A stretch of 64,000 nt of DNA from positions 682,001 to 746,000 of the forward strand of contig NZ_CP048834.1 in the NCBI RefSeq assembly GCF_012971745.1, in the 5' to 3' direction. A model generated the notes under the pieces. It ran no database searches, was not told the origin of the DNA, and worked only from the letters and a program-made list of their open reading frames with translations. The stretch comes from Starkeya sp. ORNL1 (GTDB lineage: Bacteria > Pseudomonadota > Alphaproteobacteria > Rhizobiales > Xanthobacteraceae). This document shows, one piece after another, positions 57,590 through 64,000 of this stretch (position 1 is its first letter; each line of letters opens with the position of its first letter). Both the position numbers and the translations under genes were made by a program.

Positions 57590-57690
57590 AGCATCCTTCG
57601 AGGCCCGGCTGCGCCGGGCGCCTCAGGGTGACGTGGTTTTAAGAGCTACGTCACCCTGAGGTGTGAGCGAAGCGAGCCTCGAAGGATGCT
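57590..57690. repeat. Cruciform-type nested palindrome between glmU and glmS
   Basis: Outer arms AGCATCCTTCGAGGC (57590-57604) and GCCTCGAAGGATGCT (57676-57690) pair over 15 bp. Inner arms CCTCAGGGTGACGT (57621-57634) and ACGTCACCCTGAGG (57648-57661) pair over 14 bp. CCCGGCTGCGCCGGG makes a side hairpin between them. The arrangement resembles REP/RPE-like intergenic elements. It lies between two leftward amino-sugar genes, so it could separate glmU and glmS transcription. Confidence 0.8.
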
Positions 57691-57705
57691 CAAGCAAAGC
57701 ACCTG

Positions 57706-59049
57706 TCACTTATTCTTCAGCGCCGCCAGCCGTTCGCGCAGGCGCATCGCCCAGCCTTCCTTGTTCACCTGCCGGGCGCGGCCGACGGCGAGCGCGTCGC
57801 CGGGCACAGTGTCGGTGATGACCGAGCCGGTGGCGGTATAGGCGCCGTCGCCGATGGTGACGGGGGCGACCATCAGCGTGTTGGAGCCGATGAACACGTT
57901 CGCCCCGATCGTGGTGCGGTGCTTGTTGTAGCCGTCATAATTGCAGGTGATCGAGCCGGCGCCGATGTTGGTATTCGCGCCGACGCTGGAGTCGCCCACG
58001 TATGAGAGGTGATTGACCTTGGTGCCGGCGCCGAGCTCGGACGCCTTGATCTCCACGAAATTGCCGATCCGCACCCCCTCGCCCAAAGCCGCGCCGGGGC
58101 GCAGCCGTGCGTAGGGGCCGATGGAGACGCCGCGGGACAGATGCGCGCCTTCCAGGTGGCTGAAGGCGTGGATGACCACCTCGTCATCGACGACGACGCC
58201 GGGACCGAACACCACGTTCGGCTCGATGACGACGTCGCGCCCGAGCCTGGTATCGATCGAGAGGAACACCGTCTCCGGCGCGATCAGCGTGGCGCCATTC
58301 GCCATCGCCGCGGCGCGCAGGCGCTGCTGGATGATGGCTTCCGCTTCGGCGAGCTGGGCGCGGGTGTTGACGCCGGCGACCTCGGCGGCATCCGCCTCGG
58401 TGACGGCGGCGTCGCGGCCGACGGCGCGGGCGATCTCGACAGCGTCGGTGAGGTAGAATTCCTTCTTGGCATTGTCATCGCCGATCGCATCCAGGATCGG
58501 CAGGATGGAACGGCCATCGAACGCCATCAGTCCGGCATTGCACAGCGTGACCGCGCGCTCGGCGTCGGTCGCGTCCTTCTCCTCGCGGATGGCGGTGAGC
58601 GTGCCGCCGTCGGTGAGCAGCCGGCCATAACCGGTCGGGTCCGCGGGACGGAAGCCGAGCACGGTGACCGCTGCGCCCTCCGCCAGCGGCGTGCGCAACG
58701 CGGACAAGGTGCTGCCCTCGACGAGGGGGGTGTCGCCATACATGACGACGACGTCGTCATAGCCGCGCTCCAGTGCGGCGCGGGCGGCGAGCACGGCATG
58801 GGCGGTGCCACGGCGCTCGGCCTGCACGAAGATCTCCGCGTCAGGAGCGATGCTCTTTACTTCCTTGGCGACATCGTCGCGTCCCGGCCCAACCACCACG
58901 GTGACAGCAGCCGCGCCGGCGCCGCGGGCGGTCGCCACCACATGGCCGACCATGGAGCGCCCGGCCACCTTGTGCAGCACTTTCGGCAGAGACGAGGCCA
59001 TGCGCGTGCCCTCACCGGCCGCAAGGACAAGGACGAGCAGACTGCGCAT
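57706..59049 (-). CDS. glmU: Bifunctional GlmU (GlcN-1-P acetyltransferase / UDP-GlcNAc pyrophosphorylase)
   Basis: This 447-residue enzyme makes UDP-GlcNAc. The N-terminal pyrophosphorylase opens [20 protein letters not shown], with the catalytic nucleotide motif, and has [10 protein letters not shown]. The C-terminal left-handed beta-helix shows hexapeptide repeats such as [20 protein letters not shown] and [20 protein letters not shown], where the acetyl-CoA site histidine lies (GYNKHRT). It is upstream of glmS on the same strand. Confidence 0.96.
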   Translation of the reverse strand: MRSLLVLVLAAGEGTRMASSLPKVLHKVAGRSMVGHVVATARGAGAAAVTVVVGPGRDDVAKEVKSIAPDAEIFVQAERRGTAHAVLAARAALERGYDDVVVMYGDTPLVEGSTLSALRTPLAEGAAVTVLGFRPADPTGYGRLLTDGGTLTAIREEKDATDAERAVTLCNAGLMAFDGRSILPILDAIGDDNAKKEFYLTDAVEIARAVGRDAAVTEADAAEVAGVNTRAQLAEAEAIIQQRLRAAAMANGATLIAPETVFLSIDTRLGRDVVIEPNVVFGPGVVVDDEVVIHAFSHLEGAHLSRGVSIGPYARLRPGAALGEGVRIGNFVEIKASELGAGTKVNHLSYVGDSSVGANTNIGAGSITCNYDGYNKHRTTIGANVFIGSNTLMVAPVTIGDGAYTATGSVITDTVPGDALAVGRARQVNKEGWAMRLRERLAALKNK

Positions 59050-59177
59050 GGCGGGATTCCCGGATAAGCCGCGATATGGCGCCTTCTACCGCGCCGCGCC
59101 GGCCGGCGGAAGGCCGGAGCACGCCCCCTCCCTTCGACCATGGGACGGGAATCGATCGAGCGTGTATCAGGTCTCGC

Positions 59178-60104
59178 ATGGAAAGCACCGCCGCACGCCC
59201 CGTCGACACTCCGCTTCGATCCAATCCCGGCGCGATCGCTGCGTTGCTGCTGACGCCGCTGTTCTTCGCCGTAAATTTGGTGCTGGCGCGCGCTTCGGTA
59301 GCGACCATCTCTCCCTGGACGCTGGCGTTCTGGCGGTGGTTGTTCGCGGTGGCGATCCTCCTGCCCTTCGCCGCCGCCGCCATGGTTCGCCACCGCGTCA
59401 TCCTGCGGGAGCAGTGGAAGCAACTCCTGATCCTCGGCGGCCTGCTCACCGTGATTTGCGGCGGCAACGTCTATGCCGCCCTGCAATACACCACGGCCAC
59501 GAATGCGACGCTGATCTACACCACCTCGACCATCATGGTGGTGGTGCTGGACGCCATGCTGGCCCGCCGGCGGCTGCCGGCCGGACAGATCATCGGCGCA
59601 GTTGCCGGCTTCATCGGCATTGCACTCATTACGCTCCACGGCGAGTTGCATCGGCTGGCCGATCTGAGCTTCAATATGGGCGACCTCAGTGTTTTCCTGG
59701 CCGCGCTGGCCTGGGCGATCTATTCGCTGATGGTGCGCAAGGGGCCACTGGTGCAGATCGGCGCGGTGCCGGCCTTCGCTGCGATCGCCATCGCCGGCAC
59801 GCTCATGCTGGTGCCCCCGATGCTGTGGGAAAGTGCGCATGGCGGCCACTCGCCCGCCGGACTGCACGCCTGGCTCGCTGTGCTGGCGCTCGCCGTCTTC
59901 CCGTCGGTGCTGGCGCTGATCATGTTCCAATATTGCGTGAAGGTAGCGGGTGCGCCGGTGACGGCGATGTTCCTTTATCTGCTGCCAATCTACGGAATAC
60001 TGATGGCGGTCGCCCTGCTGGGCGAGGAGTTGCACCCTTATCATGGCGTCGGCTTCGTGCTGGTCCTGGGCGGCGTGGTGCTGGCGACGCGTCCGGCGCG
60101 TTGA
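59178..60104 (+). CDS. EamA/DMT-family transporter
   Basis: This 308-residue inner-membrane protein has ten predicted helices in two EamA repeats (about 20-150 and 165-305). Recognisable segments include LTPLFFAVNLVLARASV, AALQYTTATNATLIYTTSTI and the second-repeat PVTAMFLYLLPIYGILMAV. Members export amino acids, metabolites or drugs, and the substrate here is unknown. ATG 59178 starts the first helix region at a normal distance. It is divergent from glmU. Confidence 0.88.
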   Translation: MESTAARPVDTPLRSNPGAIAALLLTPLFFAVNLVLARASVATISPWTLAFWRWLFAVAILLPFAAAAMVRHRVILREQWKQLLILGGLLTVICGGNVYAALQYTTATNATLIYTTSTIMVVVLDAMLARRRLPAGQIIGAVAGFIGIALITLHGELHRLADLSFNMGDLSVFLAALAWAIYSLMVRKGPLVQIGAVPAFAAIAIAGTLMLVPPMLWESAHGGHSPAGLHAWLAVLALAVFPSVLALIMFQYCVKVAGAPVTAMFLYLLPIYGILMAVALLGEELHPYHGVGFVLVLGGVVLATRPAR

Positions 60105-60153
60105 TCGCTGCCGCCCCGCGTGGCATCTGTGAGGCCAGTATAAGGAGAGAAAC

Positions 60154-60537
60154 GTGTCGCGACGCAGCTTCCTGCCCGGCCCCCGCATCAGCAACCTCGT
60201 CGTCGGGCTCGGCGTCGGCGCGCTCGGCTGGGCGGCCTACATGCGCTACGCCGTTCTGGAGCCGTCCGCGGTCGGGCTAGCCTGCGAGGCCGGCCTGCAG
60301 ACCGGCACCTGCGCGGTGCGGCGCGTGGTGCTGACGCTGCACAGCTATTCGGTGTTCGGCATCGTGGCGCTGGTGCTGGCAACGCTCCAGCTGATCCGGC
60401 CCTCGACGCTGGTTTTCACTCTTGCGCTCGTCGCCAGCGCGCTCGGCGTCGTGCTCTATAATGGCAACCTTGCAGCGCTGGCCGCAGGGCTGCTCATCGT
60501 TTCGTTTGCGCGCCCGCAGCACTCCGCCACAGAGTGA
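60154..60537 (+). CDS. Small four-helix membrane protein overlapping the GH17 gene
   Basis: This 127-residue protein has four hydrophobic stretches (about 12-30, 48-66, 72-88, 95-115). Two cysteines (about 43 and 52, in LACEAGLQTGTCAVRR) lie between helices 1 and 2 and could form a disulfide. I do not recognise the family. AAGGAGAG precedes the GTG. Its 3' end overlaps the convergent GH17 gene by 44 bp (60494-60537). Its placement beside the glucan genes suggests, but does not show, a related role. Confidence 0.65.
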   Translation: MSRRSFLPGPRISNLVVGLGVGALGWAAYMRYAVLEPSAVGLACEAGLQTGTCAVRRVVLTLHSYSVFGIVALVLATLQLIRPSTLVFTLALVASALGVVLYNGNLAALAAGLLIVSFARPQHSATE

Positions 60538-62113
60538 GGCCGAACAGCACAAGCAGCGCGCCGGTCCACAGGCCCTGCCAATTGGCCAGGGTCTCGTTCA
60601 GCGCAATATAGACACCCGAGACGGCCAGGACGATGGCGGCGATCCATTCCGCATGGCGGTCCTCGCGAGCAATGCCGCCCGGCGCCGCAAAGGCGTAGAA
60701 GGCAAAGGCGGCAATGATCGGGGTCAGGCCGGAGAACTGGAAGTCCTTGTAGCGCGGGTCGAACACCAGCCCGAGCGCGATCTGCGTCGCCAGCACCACG
60801 CTCACCCCCAGCGCGCCGGCGAGTGCCAGCTCGATGCGGGACGAGGTGCGCCATTGCGCCGGATCGAGGAAGGTCGAGAGCGCGACCATGCGCGCCCGCG
60901 CCGCGACGCCCGCCGCCGCCAGCAGCGGCGCAGCGAGCCCGAGCGCCAGCATGACGATGCTGCGCAGCCAGCCGCCGAAGCCGAGGCTCTCGACTGGCGC
61001 CGCCGCAACCGCACGCCCGATGGTGAGACCGGCGAAGAGCGCGATGCCGGCGACCGCGCCCCATTCGCCGCCGCTCAGCGGCTCGCCCGTATTGCGGCGC
61101 TGCGTCCACCAGGCTGCGCCGAATACGGCGAGCGCCAGCGCCATGCCGCCCAGCGCCTGGACGATCCAGGCCGGATGGTTGGAGACCGGCTGGCCCCAGG
61201 CGAACTTGAAGTCGCGCGAATAGGCGTCGAGGAAGCCCCAATGGCCGCCGACCGTGCCTTCCAGCGCCCGCTTCCACGGCTGGTCGAACGCCTCGATGAC
61301 GTTCACCCGGTAATTCTTCTGCACCGCCAGCGCGAGCAGTTCCTGGATGACCTCGGCCTGGTTCGAGGGTGACGGCTCGGCACCTTCGCGCATCCGCCCG
61401 GCACTCGGCCAGCCGGTCTCGCCGATCAGTATGTCGCGCCCGGCGAACACCTCGCCCATGTGCGAGCGGATGGCGTCGATATGGGCGACCGCCTTGTCGG
61501 CGGAGACCGGCACGTCTTCCCAGAACGGCAATATATGGATGGTGACGAAATCAACCGCGTTGGCGAGATCGCGATTGCGCTCCCAGAATTCCCAGACGTC
61601 GGCATAGGTGACCGGGACCTTCACCTGCCCCTTGACGTCCCGGATGGTGGCGGCAAGGTCGATAGCCGACATCTCGCCGCGCAGCAGCACTTCATTGCCG
61701 ACGATGACGGATGTGATGACGTCAGTGTTCTCGTTCGCCGCCTTCACCGCCTCGCGGATCTCGACGGCGTTCTTCTCCTTCTCGCCGCCGAGCCAGATGC
61801 CCTGCAGCATGGTGAGGCCGTGCTTGCGGGCGAGACCTGGCGCGGCGGAGAGCCCCATCTCGGTGGAATAGGTGCGCACGCATTTGGTGATCTTGGCGAG
61901 CCGCTCGAAATCCTCGTCGATCTGCCAGGCCGGGATCATCAGCCCCGCCATGAAGGGCGACTGGCCGGGACGGAACGGCGCATAGGAGACGCAGGGCAGC
62001 TTGTCGCCGGCGGCGAGCGGCGAAGCCGGAGCGGGAACCGGGTGGCCGAGCCATGCCCAGACGGCACCGATCGCCGCGATGACAAGTGCGGCGAGCGCGA
62101 GTGGCAGGCGCAT
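60494..62113 (-). CDS. Membrane GH17-like glycoside hydrolase of a beta-1,3/1,6-glucan locus
   Basis: This 539-residue protein has an N-terminal membrane helix (about 5-22), an extracytoplasmic GH17-like barrel (about 38-310) and seven to eight C-terminal membrane helices (about 325-535). Catalytic candidates are the acid/base glutamate in IVGNEVLLRGEM and the nucleophile in ILIGETGWPSAGR, both in standard GH17 positions. Proteins of this form occur with NdvB-type glucan synthases in Bradyrhizobium-like genomes, where GH17 domains act as glucosyltransferases that branch or cyclise beta-glucans. ATG 62113 gives 9-bp spacing from GGAG. ATG 62122 is directly next to it. Confidence 0.82.
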   Translation of the reverse strand: MRLPLALAALVIAAIGAVWAWLGHPVPAPASPLAAGDKLPCVSYAPFRPGQSPFMAGLMIPAWQIDEDFERLAKITKCVRTYSTEMGLSAAPGLARKHGLTMLQGIWLGGEKEKNAVEIREAVKAANENTDVITSVIVGNEVLLRGEMSAIDLAATIRDVKGQVKVPVTYADVWEFWERNRDLANAVDFVTIHILPFWEDVPVSADKAVAHIDAIRSHMGEVFAGRDILIGETGWPSAGRMREGAEPSPSNQAEVIQELLALAVQKNYRVNVIEAFDQPWKRALEGTVGGHWGFLDAYSRDFKFAWGQPVSNHPAWIVQALGGMALALAVFGAAWWTQRRNTGEPLSGGEWGAVAGIALFAGLTIGRAVAAAPVESLGFGGWLRSIVMLALGLAAPLLAAAGVAARARMVALSTFLDPAQWRTSSRIELALAGALGVSVVLATQIALGLVFDPRYKDFQFSGLTPIIAAFAFYAFAAPGGIAREDRHAEWIAAIVLAVSGVYIALNETLANWQGLWTGALLVLFGLTLWRSAAGAQTKR

Positions 62114-62316
62114 GCGAAACATCTCCGGGAAGTCTGGCAATCTGGCAGGATGCGTCTTGTAGCCCGGAGCGTGTGTCTGCGGAAAGGCGCTTCGTCGCAC
62201 CACCGCATCCTGCAACCATCCGTGCACCTGCACGTACGACACGTCGTCATGCTGACAAAATCAATAGCTTCTCCTAGTGTCCCGACTTCCCTCTCTTATG
62301 CGTGACGAATTTCATC

Positions 62317-62787
62317 ATGGTGTGCTCGGTACGTCCTCTCGCCGCCCTCCTCGCTGGCGGATTCCTTCTCGCGGCCGTCGGCGTGCTCCCTGCCGGCGCC
62401 CAATCGAACAATGGCGAGCAGAAGCCTGCGGACCAGCAGGCGGCCGAGCAGCAGGAAGCGCAGCGCCGTTCGGTGGAGGAATTCGCCGAGGCGGCAAAGC
62501 TTCCCGGCAATGCCGGCCTGCCGGAGTGCGTGTGGAGCGGACGGCGCATCGCCATGCTGTTGTGGCGCGACGACATCGACACCGCGCGGCGCCACATGGA
62601 GCTCTATGAACGCTTCGGCTGCCCGATGGAGCACCTGAAGATCGCCTTCCGCTGCCTCGTGCGGCAGGGCAACATAGATGCCAAGTCGCAGGAGAAGCTG
62701 ACCGGGCGCGTCCATGCGTGCTGGGTCAATCCCGACGCGCCGCCGCCGGCCACGGCCAGCGCCCCGGCGGCCGCTCCGGCGCAATGA
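62317..62787 (+). CDS. Small secreted protein of the beta-1,3/1,6-glucan biosynthesis family
   Basis: This 156-residue protein has a signal peptide (about 5-29, ending LPAGAQ) and a mature region with PECVWSGRRIAMLLWRDDID, YERFGCP and HACWVNPDAPP, a pattern I associate with proteins named beta-1-3, beta-1-6-glucan biosynthesis in rhizobial genomes. Four conserved cysteines (CVW, GCP, FRCL, HACW) may form two disulfides in the periplasm. An Ala/Pro-rich tail ends it. Position between two GH17 genes supports the assignment. Its biochemical role is unknown. GTG 62302 is an alternative start. Confidence 0.75.
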   Translation: MVCSVRPLAALLAGGFLLAAVGVLPAGAQSNNGEQKPADQQAAEQQEAQRRSVEEFAEAAKLPGNAGLPECVWSGRRIAMLLWRDDIDTARRHMELYERFGCPMEHLKIAFRCLVRQGNIDAKSQEKLTGRVHACWVNPDAPPPATASAPAAAPAQ

Positions 62788-62844
62788 TTTAGCGTAATGA
62801 TTTCATGGCGCAGCCGCGTGTCCGACATGCGGCCGCCACAGAGC

Positions 62845-62870
62845 GGAACAAATATCCGGTTGAACGCGTT
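62845..62870 (+). promoter_or_regulatory. EcfG-type general-stress promoter for the GH17/glucan synthase gene
   Basis: GGAAC (62845-62849) and CGTT (62867-62870) are 17 bp apart, an exact consensus match. It is oriented towards the gene starting at 62997 and gives a leader of roughly 120 bases. It could place glucan synthesis under the general stress response. The rest of the 209-bp gap shows no other motif. Confidence 0.58.
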
Positions 62871-62996
62871 GGGGCGGCGGAAATCAGCATGTGCGGCAGC
62901 GAGATTCTCGCGGCGCCGCAGTAGGTCATGCTGCACCAGCGTCAAAATTGGACTATAGGTACCATCATCTCTCCTTCTCCTTCTGTGGGTAGGTCC

Positions 62997-64000
62997 ATGC
63001 GCCCCGCTGTTCGTGTCGCCGCCGCCGTGGTCGCGGTAGTCACGTCCGTGCATGCTTTCGTCTGGCTTGCGATGCGCCAAGAAGTCTCGGCGCCGGCTGT
63101 TCCCGACCGCTTCGCCAGCTTCTCATTCGCGCCTTACGGGCGCGGAACCAATCCGGACAAGGGTCAGGCCACCACCGAGGCGCAGATCCGCGCCGACGTC
63201 GAGGCGGTCGCGCCCTATACGCGCGCCGTGCGCACCTACGCCTCCACCGGCGGACTAGAGCTGGTGCCGAAGATCGCGGCCGAGAAGGGCCTGAAGGTCA
63301 CGGTCGGCGCCTGGATCGACAAGGACGAGACCCGCAACGCGCACGAGATCGCCAACGCGGTCGATGCCGCGCGCAAGAATTCCAACGTCATCGGCATGGT
63401 GGTCGGCAACGAGTCGATCCTGCGCGCGGAGAAGACCCCGGCCGAGCTGATCGATATCATCCGCAAGGTGAAGCAGCAGACCAATGTCCCGGTCACCACG
63501 GGTGAAACCTGGGACGTCTGGCTGGACCATCCGGAACTGGTTTCCGCCGTCGACTATATCGCCGCGCACATTCTGCCCTATTGGGAAGGCGTACCCGCCG
63601 ACCAGGTGGTGGATCGCACCATCGGCATCTATGACCGGCTGCGCGCCGCCTATCCCGGCAAGCGCATCGTCATCGCCGAGTTCGGCTGGCCGAGCGCGGG
63701 CTATAACCGCGACGCCGCGGTGCCGGGCGAGTTGCTGCAGGCCAATGTCATCCGCACCTTCGCCGCGCGGGCGGACGGGCTCGGCATCGACTACAACATC
63801 GTCGAGGCGTTCGACGCGCCGTGGAAGAGCTTTGAAGGCAGCGTCGGCCAGTATTGGGGCGTGATGGATGCCGACCGGCAGCTGAAATTCCCGCTCTCCG
63901 GCCCGATCACCCCGTCCAACTACATGCCGACCGCCCTGCTCGCGGTGCTGCTCGGCTTCGCCTTCTGCGTGCCGATCTTCCGGATGCAGCGCCTCACCGT
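62997..64000 (+). CDS. GH17-domain glucan synthase, truncated by the window end
   Basis: The first 334 codons of a longer gene are visible. A signal/membrane helix (about 5-25) precedes a GH17-like barrel (about 40-300). Acid/base glutamate is in MVVGNESILRAE and nucleophile in IVIAEFGWPSAGY, with HILPYWEGVP and IVEAFDAPWKSFEGSVGQYW between and after. A membrane helix begins near 315 (ALLAVLLGFAFCVPIF) as the window ends. In rhizobia, such a start usually continues into a GT2 glycosyltransferase that makes beta-1,3/1,6-glucan (NdvB-like). The GT2 part is not in this window, so the call is inferred. The ATG follows TAGG weakly. Confidence 0.82.
   Translation, partial: MRPAVRVAAAVVAVVTSVHAFVWLAMRQEVSAPAVPDRFASFSFAPYGRGTNPDKGQATTEAQIRADVEAVAPYTRAVRTYASTGGLELVPKIAAEKGLKVTVGAWIDKDETRNAHEIANAVDAARKNSNVIGMVVGNESILRAEKTPAELIDIIRKVKQQTNVPVTTGETWDVWLDHPELVSAVDYIAAHILPYWEGVPADQVVDRTIGIYDRLRAAYPGKRIVIAEFGWPSAGYNRDAAVPGELLQANVIRTFAARADGLGIDYNIVEAFDAPWKSFEGSVGQYWGVMDADRQLKFPLSGPITPSNYMPTALLAVLLGFAFCVPIFRMQRLT

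Noticed and set aside
57590..57690. glmS ribozyme or GlmZ/GlmY-type sRNA
   Set aside because: The glmS ribozyme is known from Gram-positive bacteria and the palindrome lacks its core. The sequence is better explained as an intergenic repeat.

Overview
The window is a GC-rich chromosomal segment of an alphaproteobacterium, most likely in the Hyphomicrobiales (Rhizobiales) and perhaps near the Xanthobacteraceae. The placement rests on gene order: a fused ispDF, dusB-ntrB-ntrC-ntrY-ntrX followed by trkA, hfq, hflX and mazG, and pdhA-pdhB(with a lipoyl domain)-pdhC-lpd-lipA beside ftsB and eno. Rhizobial-type intergenic palindromes and a beta-1,3/1,6-glucan locus agree. Genus is not decidable by eye.

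Layout. 217-5996: a sugar-acid module, with a tripartite tricarboxylate transporter (tctCBA), an HpaI-type aldolase and a GarR-type reductase, divergent from a LysR regulator. 6042-17032: an accessory stretch of mostly orphan genes (HAD phosphatase, PPK2, a hypothetical, SulP, VIT1/CCC1-like protein, diguanylate cyclase, an NCS2 permease with an extra C-terminal domain, a decayed XRE regulator, small membrane and secreted proteins). It stops at the 3' end of a tRNA-Ser(UGA). 17531-24964: rlpA, a DacC-like carboxypeptidase and tmk-holB-metG-tatD-MBL. 24986-33924: a second diguanylate cyclase, mazG, a deoxyribosyltransferase-like gene, hflX, hfq, dat, trkH and trkA. 34041-35961: an ampR-like regulator and class A beta-lactamase sitting inside the conserved ntr/trk block. 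35962-43373: ntrX, ntrY, ntrC, ntrB, dusB. 43637-57454: ispDF, cinA, a COQ10-like gene, lipA, glsB-type gene, the pyruvate dehydrogenase operon, ftsB, eno, queF, glmS. 57706-64000: glmU, an EamA transporter and a beta-glucan locus with two GH17 proteins, the last cut by the window end.

Most notable signals. (1) Three intergenic sites match the alphaproteobacterial EcfG general-stress promoter (GGAAC-N16/17-CGTT), each oriented towards a small envelope gene or the beta-glucan gene. (2) The DacC-like enzyme keeps SGN and KTG, but its SxxK motif reads SLNN, so the catalytic lysine is missing. (3) The NCS2 permease carries a C-terminal domain that looks like a degenerate RsbW/GHKL ATPase, 2.8 kb from a SulP transporter with a STAS domain. 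(4) A beta-lactamase module is inserted into the nitrogen-regulation cluster and abuts ntrX with zero spacing at a palindrome. (5) Three exact 20-bp-unit tandem repeats lie upstream of ispDF. (6) Several large nested palindromic elements lie between housekeeping genes.
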